Shown: in pieces, positions 23,940 through 32,651 of the stretch
Position numbering within the stretch: the stretch's first letter is position 1
Layout: each line of letters begins with the position of its first letter
NCBI GenBank assembly: GCA_964420125.1
Contig: CAYQQQ010000014.1
Location: forward strand, 32,907-96,906
Reading direction: 5' to 3'
From: CAYQQQ01 sp964420125
Lineage (GTDB): Bacteria; Actinomycetota; Acidimicrobiia; Acidimicrobiales; Microtrichaceae
DNA: 64,000 bases
Notes under the pieces: generated by a model
Told to the model about the DNA's origin: nothing
Database searches by the model: none
What the model saw: the letters and a program-made list of their open reading frames with translations, nothing else
Position numbers and translations under genes: made by a program

Positions 23940-23945
23940 TAGCGT
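23940..23945 (+). promoter_or_regulatory. -10 box (TAGCGT), leaderless type
   Basis: TAGCGT ends 6 nt before the GTG start at 23952 of the membrane glycosyltransferase gene. Confidence 0.4.
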
Positions 23946-23951
23946 CGAGGC

Positions 23952-25376
23952 GTGCGCGTCCGCACCCTGCGCCCGGCACCGATCGCCGCGACCCTGTCCG
24001 TCGGCGCGACCCTGCTGTGGATCTGGTGGGCCCACCACCGGGGCCCCAGCTGGTCGACCGCGATCCTGGCGATCGCCTTCGCATCTCAGGCGCTCTCGTT
24101 GTGGTTGCTGCGGGGCGGCCGGGCGGGCGCCGGGCTCCGACCCGCCACGTGGTTGGCGGCCGGTGCCATCGTGCTCGCGGCGTTGGCGCCGCTGCACGGC
24201 TCGCGGGACCTGTACCTCTACGACGCGTACGGCCGGGCGTTGGGTGTGCACCACATGAACCCCTTCACCGAGCCGCCGTCGAAGCTGGAGGATCCGGTGG
24301 AGGATCTCGTCGCCCCCCGCTGGCACTCCCAGCCCTCGCTGTACGGTCCCGGCTTCGTGAGCGGCGCGGCAGTGGTGGCGGTGGCCGCCGGCACCTCCGA
24401 GCTGGCGATCCGGCTGGCGTGGCAGGCCGTGGCGGCCGCTGCGGCGCTCGTCGCCGTCGCCCTCGTCGCCCGCACCACCCGCGATCCGGCGGCGGTGGTG
24501 GCCCTCGGCGCCTCACCGGTGCTGCTGCTGGCCGTGAACGACGCGCACAACGACGTGCTGCTCGCCACCCTGCTGCTCGCCGCGGTGCTGCTGGTGCGGC
24601 GGTCCCAGGTGCTGGGCGGAGGCGGCGTGGCGGCGATCGCCCTCAGCGTGAAGCTGGTGGTGCTGGTCCCCCTCGCGGGCCTGGCGACCTGGATCGCCGT
24701 GCAACGGGGCCACCGGGCGGCGGCGAGGTTCGCGGGGCCGGTCGTGGGGGCCGTCAGCATCGCCTACCTGCTCGCCGGGGGTGGGCGGGCGCTCGAGCCG
24801 TTGCGGCTCAGCTCGGGCAACGACAGCCGCTTCGCCCTCTGGCAGCACCTGCGCGCCACCCGGATGGAGGAGCTCCTCTCACGCGGAGTGCGGGACCGCG
24901 TGGCCCTGGAGACCGTGCGTGCCGAGATGGCGAGCTGGGCGCTGGTGCTCGGCATCGTCGTGCTGGTCGTGGTCCTCTGGCGCTTCCGCCACGCCGTGAG
25001 GCCGGCTGAGGTGTGCGTGGCGGCCGGCCTCGTCGGACTGCTGAGCTCGGTGTACGTGATGCCGTGGTACGCGGCGGTGCTCGTACCGGTGGCGGCGACC
25101 GTGTGGAGCTCGCGTGCGGCCAGGCTGGCGTGGGTGCAGGGAGCGTTCATGGTGCTGGCCTACGCCGAGGGCACCGGTCACGATCCGACCGGCCCCCTGG
25201 GGATGCTCCTGGAGCGCCACGCTCCGATGATCGTGACGGCGATGCTGGTCGCCCTGGTGGTCTGGGTGGCTCCCTCGCGGACGCTCGGGGGGTCCCGAGG
25301 CGGGGACGGGCGCAGTCGCGGGCGGCGACCGGGTCGGAGGCCCACCGAGGCGACGGAGGCCCCGGCAGCCGTCTGA
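23952..25376 (+). CDS. GT-C-type membrane glycosyltransferase, mannosyltransferase-like
   Basis: A 474-residue protein with about 12 helices and GT-C features: an acidic first loop RDLYLYDAYGRALGVHHMNPF that fits the catalytic position of polyprenol-phosphate-mannose-using enzymes, a central NDAHNDVLL and the late loop YVMPWYAAVL, both typical of the DUF2029/MptA-like group. The tail is basic and probably cytoplasmic. It would move a sugar from a lipid carrier to a glycolipid or cell-wall glycan. It follows the sulfatase by 38 bases with its own -10 box. The sugar and acceptor are not determinable here. Confidence 0.75.
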   Translation: MRVRTLRPAPIAATLSVGATLLWIWWAHHRGPSWSTAILAIAFASQALSLWLLRGGRAGAGLRPATWLAAGAIVLAALAPLHGSRDLYLYDAYGRALGVHHMNPFTEPPSKLEDPVEDLVAPRWHSQPSLYGPGFVSGAAVVAVAAGTSELAIRLAWQAVAAAAALVAVALVARTTRDPAAVVALGASPVLLLAVNDAHNDVLLATLLLAAVLLVRRSQVLGGGGVAAIALSVKLVVLVPLAGLATWIAVQRGHRAAARFAGPVVGAVSIAYLLAGGGRALEPLRLSSGNDSRFALWQHLRATRMEELLSRGVRDRVALETVRAEMASWALVLGIVVLVVVLWRFRHAVRPAEVCVAAGLVGLLSSVYVMPWYAAVLVPVAATVWSSRAARLAWVQGAFMVLAYAEGTGHDPTGPLGMLLERHAPMIVTAMLVALVVWVAPSRTLGGSRGGDGRSRGRRPGRRPTEATEAPAAV

Positions 25377-25378
25377 GC

Positions 25379-25384
25379 TACGGT
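25379..25384 (+). promoter_or_regulatory. -10 box (TACGGT), leaderless type
   Basis: TACGGT ends 6 nt before the GTG start at 25391 and overlaps the stop of the preceding gene. Confidence 0.45.
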
Positions 25385-25390
25385 GCCGAC

Positions 25391-26278
25391 GTGCCCGAGC
25401 TGCCCGAGATCGAGGCCCACGCAGAGCGGTTGACCGCCGGGTTCGCCGGCACGGTGCTGGAGCGCTTCGAGCCGCTCAGCTTCGCGGTGCTCAAGACGGC
25501 GGCGCTCGACCCGGGCCTGGCCGTCGGAGCGGTGCTGACCGGGGTCGGCCGGCGGGGGAAGCACCTCCTGGCCGGGTTCGCCGACCCGGAAGATCCCTCC
25601 GCAGCGCCCGTCACCTTCGTGGTCCACCTGATGCAGGGCGGCCGTCTCGTGCCCGACGAGAAGCTGGCCGCGCGGCCCCGCGCCGGCCTCGCCCGGTGGC
25701 GGTTCGCGCAGGGCCCCTCCGGCGCCGAGCCCGAGGCCCCCGCTTTGCTGCTCACCGAGGCGGGCAGCGAGCGCAAGGCCGGGGTGTGGGTGCTCTCCGG
25801 CGACCCGCTCGCACAGGAGCCGCTCGTCGACCTGGGCCCCGACGCCGACCGGGTCGATCTCGCCGAGCTCACCGCCCTCGTGGCCGAGGCCCCCAACCAG
25901 CGGGTGCACGGGTTCCTGCGCGACCAGCACGTGATGGCGGGCCTCGGGCGGATGCTGGCCAACGAGGTCTGCCACCGGGCGAAGCTGTCGCCCTTCGCCA
26001 TGACCGCCAAGCTCTCCGACGCGCAGGTCGCCGCCTTGCACGCCGCCATCCAGGCGTGCGTCGCCGACGCCCTGGCCCACGAGCGCACGCTGCCCGCCAT
26101 GTCGCGCTCGGCGGACCGGCCCGGGGCCGTCCACCGCCGCAAGGGCTCGACCTGCCCCGTGTGCGCCGACACAATCCGGGCGGTGGAGTACCGGTCCTAT
26201 GAGGTGGACTACTGCCCGCGCTGCCAGACCGACGGGCGGATCCTGGCCGACAACACGACCAGCAAGTTCCTCAAGTAG
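25391..26278 (+). CDS. Formamidopyrimidine-DNA glycosylase (Fpg/Nei family)
   Basis: A 295-residue DNA repair enzyme that removes oxidised bases. It begins VPELPEIE (after Met removal, Pro2 is the Schiff-base nucleophile, with Glu3). Lys57 is in GRRGKHLL, the MQGGRL block is the DNA-intercalating loop region, and DQHVMAGLGRMLANEV is the helix-two-turn-helix. The C-terminus has a four-Cys zinc finger (CPVC...CPRC) with the usual TDGRIL after it. A GTG start is chosen by homology to the fixed PELPE start and by the leaderless -10 box. The branch (MutM or Nei2-like) is not resolved. Confidence 0.9.
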   Translation: MPELPEIEAHAERLTAGFAGTVLERFEPLSFAVLKTAALDPGLAVGAVLTGVGRRGKHLLAGFADPEDPSAAPVTFVVHLMQGGRLVPDEKLAARPRAGLARWRFAQGPSGAEPEAPALLLTEAGSERKAGVWVLSGDPLAQEPLVDLGPDADRVDLAELTALVAEAPNQRVHGFLRDQHVMAGLGRMLANEVCHRAKLSPFAMTAKLSDAQVAALHAAIQACVADALAHERTLPAMSRSADRPGAVHRRKGSTCPVCADTIRAVEYRSYEVDYCPRCQTDGRILADNTTSKFLK

Positions 26279-26288
26279 CCCCTCCCCG

Positions 26289-26336
26289 TTCTGTTGCACC
26301 GTGGCTCGCGGGGAGCGCGAGGTAGGGTGAGCAGAA
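26289..26336. repeat. Divergent copy of the TTCTGTT palindrome (copy I)
   Basis: It begins TTCTGTTGCACC and ends GGTGAGCAGAA, 48 bp, with a partly decayed stem. It starts 11 bases after the Fpg stop. Its right arm contains TAGGGT (26323-26328), a possible -10 for the exchanger gene. Confidence 0.65.
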
Positions 26337-26345
26337 GCACTGGCC

Positions 26346-27296
26346 GTGGACCGCCCGGAGGCATCGTTGGCCGCTGACCTCGGCATGCTCCTCGTGGGGG
26401 TGGTGCTGGCCGCGCTGGGCGGCGAGCTGTTCGTGCGCGGCGCCGTGGGGGCCGCTGCCTGGGCCCGCATCCCCGCCGGGTTGGTGGCGGTCACCATCGC
26501 CGCCTTCGCCACCTCCACCCCCGAGCTCTCGGTGGGCATACAGGCCGCCCTGGCGGGGAAGCCGGAGCTGGCCGTGGGCGACGCCCTGGGTTCGAACGTG
26601 ATGAACGTGGGGCTGGTGCTGGGCGCAGCGCTGCTCTTCGGCGCCGTGGCGGAGTCGCGGGCCCGGATCCGCCGGGAGCTCTCGGTGGCGCTGGTGGCGC
26701 CGGTGCTCACCCTGCTGGCGCTGGTCGACGGACGCCTGGCCCGCGCCGAGGCGGTGGTGCTGCTGGTGCTGTTCCTGGTGTGGCTGGTGCTGGTCGGGCG
26801 CGAGGCGCTGCGGGAGCGCTCGGCGGCCGAGGAGGTGCTCGGCGCCCGGGCCGGGTGGCGGGTGCCTGCGCTGTTCGTGGCCGGGCTGGTCGCTCTGGTG
26901 CTGGCCGGGCGGTTCATCGTGGAGGCCGCCAAGGGCATCGGCGCCGAGCTGGGTCTGGATCCCTTCGTGGTCGGCGCCACCCTGGTCGCCATCGGCACCT
27001 CCACCCCCGAGCTGGCCACCACCCTCATCTCCCGATGGCGGGGCCACACCGAGGTGGGCATCGGAACCGTGCTGGGGAGCAACGTGTTCAACAACCTGTG
27101 GATCGTGGGGGTGGTCGCCCTGATCGAGCCGGCCCGGACGTCGGCATCGGAGGTGATGGTGGCGGTGGTGGCCGGCGTGTTGTGCCTGCTGGTGCTGATC
27201 CCCACCCGCGGGGGCTGGATCCCCCGGTGGCGGGGACCGGTGCTGCTCGGCCTCGCCGGCGCCTACATGGCCGTCACGATCGCCCTCGGCCCCTGA
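26346..27296 (+). CDS. Sodium/calcium exchanger-type cation antiporter (CaCA family)
   Basis: A 316-residue, ~10-helix antiporter of the YrbG-like branch. Both alpha repeats are complete: FATSTPELSVGIQAALAG with ALGSNVMNVGLVLG, and AIGTSTPELATTL with VLGSNVFNNLWIVG. The Glu of each TSTPEL and the Asn residues of GSNV are the ion ligands. It swaps Na+ or H+ for Ca2+ or another cation. The start is a GTG at 26346; a TTG near 26367 would remove only the polar N-terminus. It converges on mdh across a hairpin-rich spacer. Confidence 0.9.
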   Translation: MDRPEASLAADLGMLLVGVVLAALGGELFVRGAVGAAAWARIPAGLVAVTIAAFATSTPELSVGIQAALAGKPELAVGDALGSNVMNVGLVLGAALLFGAVAESRARIRRELSVALVAPVLTLLALVDGRLARAEAVVLLVLFLVWLVLVGREALRERSAAEEVLGARAGWRVPALFVAGLVALVLAGRFIVEAAKGIGAELGLDPFVVGATLVAIGTSTPELATTLISRWRGHTEVGIGTVLGSNVFNNLWIVGVVALIEPARTSASEVMVAVVAGVLCLLVLIPTRGGWIPRWRGPVLLGLAGAYMAVTIALGP

Positions 27297-27350
27297 GCAC
27301 CGACGACCGACGCGCCGCCCACCCCGTGCTGCGGCGCGCACCCGTGCTGC

Positions 27351-27422
27351 GCGCCGCACACCGCACCGCGTGGTGCGCCGCACACCGCACCGCGTGGTGC
27401 GCCGCACACCGCACCGCGTGGT
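27351..27422. repeat. Three tandem copies of a 24-nt unit
   Basis: Units start at 27351, 27375 and 27399. Each carries GCACC-GC-GTGGTGC-like complementarity, so the array can fold. No spacers separate the units, so it is not a CRISPR. Confidence 0.85.
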
Positions 27423-27451
27423 GCGCCTTCAGATCACCTCTGAAGGCGCAC
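27421..27451. terminator. 13-bp perfect hairpin between convergent genes
   Basis: GTGCGCCTTCAGA (27421-27433) pairs perfectly with TCTGAAGGCGCAC (27439-27451) around TCACC. It could end transcription from either side, though there is no T-run. Confidence 0.5.
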
Positions 27452-27608
27452 GAGACCCCATGTCGATCGCTCCGCCTCCAGACTCCACCCGAAGGCACAC
27501 AGGCACTCCGAGTCGAGCGGCAGGTTCGTCGGGTCAGGGAAACCCGGCGGTCCGCCAAGGTGCACTGCCCAGTGTGCATCCCCGACGCACCTGGTCAGAT
27601 CAGCCCGG

Positions 27609-28598
27609 TCAGATCAGGTCGAGCTCCGCCACCGCGTCGCGCTCCTCGGCCAGCTCGCCCACCGAGGCGTCGATGCGGGCGCGGGAGAAGTCGTCGATCT
27701 CGAGGCCCTGCACGATCGAGTAGTCGCCCCCGGCGCACGTGCACGGGAACGAGGAGATCAGGCCCTCGGGCACCCCGTAGGAGCCGTCGGAGGGCACCGC
27801 CATCGACACCCAGTCACCCTCGGGGGTGCCCAGGTGCCAGGAGCGGACGTGGTCGATGGCGGCGTTGGCGGCGGAGGCCGCCGAGGAGGCGCCCCGGGCG
27901 TCGATCACCGCCGCACCCCGCTTGGCGACGGTGGGGATGAAGTCGTCCTCGATCCAGCGCTGGTCATCCACGGCCTCGGCCGCGGTGCGGCCCCCCACCT
28001 CGCAGTGGAACAGGTCGGGGTACTGGGTGGTGGAGTGGTTGCCCCAGATCGTCATCCGGGTGATCTCGCTCACCGGCACGCCCAGCTTGGCGGCGAGCTG
28101 GGCCTTGGCCCGGTTGTGGTCCAGCCGGGTCATGGCGGTGAACCGGCCGGGATCCAGGTCGGCCGCGTTGCTCATGGCGATGAGGGAGTTGGTGTTGGCA
28201 GGATTGCCGACCACCAGCACCTTGATGTCCCTGGCGGCCGATCGGCTCAGGGCTTCGCCCTGGGGCTTGAAGATGCCACCGTTGGCGGTGAGCAGGTCGG
28301 AGCGCTCCATGCCGGCCTTGCGGGGCATCGCCCCCACCAGCAGGGCGACGTCGGCATCGCCGAAGGCGACGTCGGGATCGTCGGTCTCCACCATGCCGGC
28401 CAGCAACGGGAAGGCGCAGTCCTCCAGCTCCATGGCGACGCCCCGCAGGGCGTTGAGGGCCGGGGTGATCTCGAGCATCTGGAGGATCACCGGCTGGTCG
28501 CCGCCCAGCATCGCCCCGCTGGCGATGCGGAACAGCAGGGAGTAGCCGATCTGGCCGGCGGCGCCGGTGACGGCGACACGGAGGGGGGCGGTGGACAC
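27609..28598 (-). CDS. mdh: Malate dehydrogenase
   Basis: A 329-residue NAD-dependent malate dehydrogenase of the bacterial/cytosolic-like type. The Rossmann start is VAVTGAAGQIGYSLLFRIASG. The active site shows MPRKAGMERSDLL with the mobile-loop Arg, VVGNPANTNS, TRLDHNRAK with the Asp and Arg, and TIWGNHSTTQYPD with the catalytic His. It interconverts malate and oxaloacetate in the TCA cycle. GTG at 28598 follows GAGGAG; a TAGCGT box (28639-28644) is a plausible -10. Other TCA genes in the window are icd, sucCD and sdhAB, but they are not adjacent. Confidence 0.95.
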   Translation of the reverse strand: MSTAPLRVAVTGAAGQIGYSLLFRIASGAMLGGDQPVILQMLEITPALNALRGVAMELEDCAFPLLAGMVETDDPDVAFGDADVALLVGAMPRKAGMERSDLLTANGGIFKPQGEALSRSAARDIKVLVVGNPANTNSLIAMSNAADLDPGRFTAMTRLDHNRAKAQLAAKLGVPVSEITRMTIWGNHSTTQYPDLFHCEVGGRTAAEAVDDQRWIEDDFIPTVAKRGAAVIDARGASSAASAANAAIDHVRSWHLGTPEGDWVSMAVPSDGSYGVPEGLISSFPCTCAGGDYSIVQGLEIDDFSRARIDASVGELAEERDAVAELDLI

Positions 28599-28689
28599 GT
28601 TGGCTCCTCGGGACGTGGGGGATGAAGGTGCGCCTGCAACGCTACCGACGCCGGCCGGCCACCCCCAAAGCCGCAACGTCCTTCCGCCG

Positions 28690-28736
28690 TTCTGTTCACC
28701 TCACGTCGCGCTGGGCGCGATGTGAGGTGAACAGAA
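28690..28736. repeat. 47-bp TTCTGTT palindrome (copy A)
   Basis: This is the best copy: TTCTGTTCACCTCAC (28690-28704) pairs perfectly with GTGAGGTGAACAGAA (28722-28736), then a G-T pair and TCGCGC/GCGCGA around a TGG loop. It lies 37 bases after the stop of the minus-strand ABC gene. Confidence 0.9.
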
Positions 28737-28773
28737 GCGGGCGGCGACAGCGGGGTCAGACGTCGCAGCGGGG

Positions 28774-30576
28774 TCAGGCGTCGCGGCGGGTGTTGCCGAG
28801 CCACGACTCGTGCAGCCCGCCGTACACCCCGCCCTCGGCCAGCAGCTCGGCGTGGGTGCCGTCCTGCACCACCCGTCCCCGGTCGAACACGATGACCCGG
28901 TCGGCGGCCTCGGCGGTCGACAGCCGGTGGGCGATGCTCACCGTCGTGCGGCCCCGGGCCAGGGCGGCCAGCGCCTCGCCCAGCTTGCGTTCCGTCTCCG
29001 GGTCGATCGCCGAGGTGGCCTCGTCCAGGATGAGCAGGCCGGGATCGGCGAGCTGGGCCCGGGCCAGGGCGACGAGCTGCCGCTCGCCCACCGACAGGGC
29101 GTCGCCCCGCTCGCCCACCGCGGTGGCCAGGCCGTCGGGCAGCCCCTGCACCCACTCGCCGAGCCCCAGCGCCTCGAAGGCGCCGAGCACCTCGTCGTCG
29201 GTGGCGTCGGGCCGGCCGTAGCGCACGTTGTCGAGCACCGTCGTGTCGAACAGGAACCCGTCCTGGGGCACCAGCCGCACCGCAGCGGCCCGCTGCACCC
29301 GGTCGGCGAGTCGCAGGTCCACCCCTCCCACCACGATCCGCCCCGCGTCCGGATCGGCGAGGCGGCACAGCAACTTCGCCAGGGTGGTCTTGCCGGAGCC
29401 GGTCTCCCCCACGATGGCCACGTTCTGCCCGGCGGGCACCCGCAGGTCGATCCCGTGCAGCACCGGGCGGCCGGCCTCGTAGGCGAACTCCACCCCGTCC
29501 ACATCCACGTCCAACGGACCGACCGGCAGCGGGGTGCCGTCCTCGGGCTCCACGACGTCGATGGGCTCGTCGAGCAGGTCCAGCACCTTGCGCCAGCCGG
29601 CCAGCGCCGTCTGGGTCTGGTCGAGCACCTCGCCGATCTCGGCCACCGGCTGCACGATCAGGTTGGTGATGAACAGGCAGGCCACGAGGGTCCCGGCCGC
29701 CATCCCCCAACCCGGCCCCCACCAGGCGCCCACCCCCACCACCGCCGCCAGGGTGAGGCCGCTGAACACGTCGGAGACCGGGAACATGATGGCGAAGAAG
29801 AAGCGGGCCCGCAGCTGGCTGCGGTACTGCCGCTCGACGGCGGCGTGCAGCTCGCGCCGACGGCGGGCGACCGCGCCGTAGGAGCGCAGCACCCGGATCC
29901 CACCGACCGTCTCCGAGATCGCCGAGAGGGTCTCGGCCACCTTGGTGCGCAGGTCGTCGTAGGCGGCGAGCTGGCGCGACTGCACCAGCCGCATGATGGG
30001 TGCCACCGGCAGCAGGACCAGCACCACCACCACGGCGAGCTGCCACTGGTAGACGGCCATCACCACGACCGCCACCACGATCATCGTCAGGTTCACCACC
30101 CAGGAGATCGCCCCCCAGGAGGCGAACTGCGCGAGGGTCTCGATGTCGGAGGTGACCCTGGCGACCAGCACGCCCCGGCGCGACTCGTTGTGGTGCGACA
30201 GGCTGAGGTCGTGCACGTGGGCGAACGCCCGGGTGCGCAGACCGACCAGCACGCGCTCGGCGGTGGTGAGCAGGCGCAGGTAGGTGAAGCGGTCGAGCAC
30301 GGCGAAGGCGACCACCGCCACGAACGCCGCCACGCTGGCACCGATCACGAAGTCCCAGTCGGGCCCCTCGTCGGTGAACCCCCTGTCCAGGATCTGCTGG
30401 ATGGCGATGGGCACCACGAGTCGTCCCGCCGCGCCGACGAGCGCGAAGGAGACCGACGCCACGAACCCCGTGCGCAGCTCCGGGGACGCACGCACCCCGG
30501 CGCGCAGCACCTCGAGCGCCTTCACCGGCTCCTGGCGGTCCTCCTCGAGCGCGGCGGCGGGGTCGAGCAGGGTCAC
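28774..30576 (-). CDS. ABC exporter half-transporter, catalytic-site subunit
   Basis: A 600-residue half-transporter with six helices (about 45-330) and a nucleotide-binding domain. Walker A is GETGSGKTT and Walker B is LLILDEATSAID with the catalytic Glu; the signature motif is LSVGERQ instead of LSGGQ. It pairs with the upstream gene, whose motifs are degenerate at the opposite places: together they give one consensus and one degenerate ATP site, as in heterodimeric exporters such as TM287/288. Its GTG overlaps the partner's stop (GTGA). The substrate is unknown; lipid or drug export is usual for this group. Confidence 0.9.
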   Translation of the reverse strand: MTLLDPAAALEEDRQEPVKALEVLRAGVRASPELRTGFVASVSFALVGAAGRLVVPIAIQQILDRGFTDEGPDWDFVIGASVAAFVAVVAFAVLDRFTYLRLLTTAERVLVGLRTRAFAHVHDLSLSHHNESRRGVLVARVTSDIETLAQFASWGAISWVVNLTMIVVAVVVMAVYQWQLAVVVVLVLLPVAPIMRLVQSRQLAAYDDLRTKVAETLSAISETVGGIRVLRSYGAVARRRRELHAAVERQYRSQLRARFFFAIMFPVSDVFSGLTLAAVVGVGAWWGPGWGMAAGTLVACLFITNLIVQPVAEIGEVLDQTQTALAGWRKVLDLLDEPIDVVEPEDGTPLPVGPLDVDVDGVEFAYEAGRPVLHGIDLRVPAGQNVAIVGETGSGKTTLAKLLCRLADPDAGRIVVGGVDLRLADRVQRAAAVRLVPQDGFLFDTTVLDNVRYGRPDATDDEVLGAFEALGLGEWVQGLPDGLATAVGERGDALSVGERQLVALARAQLADPGLLILDEATSAIDPETERKLGEALAALARGRTTVSIAHRLSTAEAADRVIVFDRGRVVQDGTHAELLAEGGVYGGLHESWLGNTRRDA

Positions 30577-32519
30577 GGCGCCCCCTCCCACTCGCCCGCC
30601 TCCCCCGCCGCCTCCTGCTCGTAGGCGGTCACCAGCGCCACGTAGTCGGGGTCGGCCAGCAGCTCCTCGTGGGTGCCAACGGCCCGCACCGTGCCGCCGT
30701 CGAGGTGCACCACCCGATCGGCGAGCAGGATGGTCGACAGCCGGTGGGCGACGATCAACATGGTGGTGTCGCCCTCCCGCAGCGACTGGAGGATGCGCGA
30801 CTCGATGACCGGGTCGACCGCCGAGGTGGCGTCGTCGAGCACGACCACCCGAGGGTCGCCGGCCAGGGCGCGGGCCAGCGCCACCCGCTGACGTTGGCCG
30901 CCCGAGAGCGTGACGCCCCGCTCACCCACCACCGTGTCGCTCCCCTGGGGGAGGGCGTCGACGAACCGCTCGGCCATCGCCCGCTGCAACGAGCGCCGCA
31001 CACCTGCCGCGGGGATCTCCCTGCCGAGCTCCACGTTGTCGGCCACGGACTCGGCGAAGAGGTAGCTCTCCTGGAACGCCACCGACACCGCCGCGCGCAG
31101 CTCGCCGGGATCGAGGCGGTCGGTCGGCACCCCACCGACAAGGATCTCCCCCGACGTCGCCTCGTCGAGGTGCGCGAGCAGGCCGACGAGGGTGGACTTG
31201 CCCGACCCGGTCGACCCCACCAGCGCCAGGACCTCTCCCGGATCGGCGCGGAAGCTCACCCCGGCGAGCACCGGCTCGTGGTCGAAGGTGAAGCCCACGT
31301 CGATCAGCTCCAGCGACAGCGGACCCTCGGGGAGCTGCCCGCTCGGCGCCGACGAGGAGCCGGCCGGCCCGCAGAGCTGGGGGTCGTCGGGCTCGGCGAG
31401 GAGGTCGTCGATCCGGGCGATCGAGACCACCGCCCTGGGCATCGACTGGAACAGGAACCCGACCACCCGCATGGGGAAGGCGAGCCAGCCGAAGAGGGCG
31501 ACCGCCTGCACGAGGTCGCCCACGCTGGCGTCGCCGGTCTCGATGCGCACCGCCCCCGCCACCAGCAGGACCACCATCCCCAGGTTCGGCAGCATCGTGA
31601 TCATGGGCTCGAACACCGCGGTTATGCGGGCCAGGCCGATGCGCTCCTCCGCCAGGAGCTGCGACGCGGCGTCGAAGCGCTCGCTCTCCGCGTCCTCCCG
31701 GGCCAACGTCTTGACCACCATCACGCCGTCGAAGCTCTCGTGGGCGATGGCGGACACCTCCCCGAGTCGCTGCTGCACCCTCGCGGCCGGCTCGTGGATG
31801 CGGTTGGTGTAGTAGCGGCTCAGCCACGCCAGCGCCGGGAACAGCAGCAGGGCCACCAGGGCGAACGCCGGATCGGAGCGCCACAGGCTGCCCAGGGCCA
31901 CGACCACCAGCGCCACGACCCCCAGGGAGAACGGCAGGGGCATCAGCATCTGGCAGGCGGTGGTGACGTCCACGTCGGAGGTGGCCAGCAGCGTGCCGGT
32001 GGGGCGGGCCCGGTAGGAGCCCATCCGCATCACGAGGAGCTTGTCCGCCACCTGGGAGCGCAGGGAGCGCTGCATCCGCGCCTCGGTGATGGAGCCGAAC
32101 CACCGGCGCATGACCACCGTGACGCCCCTCAGCACCCCCACCGCCACCAGGGCCACCACGCCGATCCACACCTCCCGGGCGTCCACCCCGGTGCCGAATG
32201 CGGGCTCGATGACGTGGTCGGTGACCCACCCGAGGACCTCGCTGGCCGCCACCAGCATCACCGCCCACCCCACCCCGCCCACCAGGGACAGCACGAACGG
32301 TGCCGGGTGCTGGCGCACGAAGCGGCGGATCAGCTGGAGGCCGAGCGAGATCGACAGCGCCGCCTCCGAGCCGTCGTCGAGCAGGTCGGCGCCTCCCTCA
32401 CCGGCCGCAGACGGCGGCGCGCCCCCCGGGCTGTCGGGTCCGCAGGCCGCGTCGAAGGGCTCCGTGCCGGGGGTCTCGTCGTCGGGGACGAGCTCGTCGG
32501 AACGGGTGTGCGCGGTCAC
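30573..32519 (-). CDS. ABC exporter half-transporter, degenerate-site subunit
   Basis: A 648-residue half-transporter. An acidic, Pro/Gly-rich N-terminal ~60 residues precede six helices and an ATPase domain with Walker A GSTGSGKST, the signature LSGGQRQR and Walker B VVVLDDATSAVD, where the catalytic Glu is Asp. This is the expected counterpart to the next gene, completing a heterodimer. The GTG at 32519 has GAGG about 12 nt upstream; a TTG at 32558 is a weaker option. The two genes overlap by 4 bases and form a two-gene operon that ends before palindrome A. Confidence 0.9.
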   Translation of the reverse strand: MTAHTRSDELVPDDETPGTEPFDAACGPDSPGGAPPSAAGEGGADLLDDGSEAALSISLGLQLIRRFVRQHPAPFVLSLVGGVGWAVMLVAASEVLGWVTDHVIEPAFGTGVDAREVWIGVVALVAVGVLRGVTVVMRRWFGSITEARMQRSLRSQVADKLLVMRMGSYRARPTGTLLATSDVDVTTACQMLMPLPFSLGVVALVVVALGSLWRSDPAFALVALLLFPALAWLSRYYTNRIHEPAARVQQRLGEVSAIAHESFDGVMVVKTLAREDAESERFDAASQLLAEERIGLARITAVFEPMITMLPNLGMVVLLVAGAVRIETGDASVGDLVQAVALFGWLAFPMRVVGFLFQSMPRAVVSIARIDDLLAEPDDPQLCGPAGSSSAPSGQLPEGPLSLELIDVGFTFDHEPVLAGVSFRADPGEVLALVGSTGSGKSTLVGLLAHLDEATSGEILVGGVPTDRLDPGELRAAVSVAFQESYLFAESVADNVELGREIPAAGVRRSLQRAMAERFVDALPQGSDTVVGERGVTLSGGQRQRVALARALAGDPRVVVLDDATSAVDPVIESRILQSLREGDTTMLIVAHRLSTILLADRVVHLDGGTVRAVGTHEELLADPDYVALVTAYEQEAAGEAGEWEGAP

Positions 32520-32651
32520 GGGTGGAGGGATCCTCGGGGAGCAGCCAAGGGGTTCCAACCTACCGGCGGGGACCGATCGGGTCCCGTCGGTTCGGCCAGG
32601 GCTGCGAGGTGCGGGCGAGCGTGGCGGCGCTGGAGCAGCGCCGGGGCGGCC

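Larger units (their letters stand above)
27297..27608. other. Convergent spacer with tandem repeats and hairpin
   Basis: No gene is supported in these 312 bases. A 24-nt unit beginning GCGCCGCACACC is repeated three times (27351-27422), directly followed by a perfect hairpin (27421-27451). Confidence 0.75.

Noticed and set aside
27351..27422. CRISPR-like array
   Set aside because: The 24-nt units are directly tandem with no spacers, and no cas genes are present.
28690..28736. GTTCACC in the palindromes as PHO boxes
   Set aside because: Each arm has only one unit, with no 11-nt repetition.
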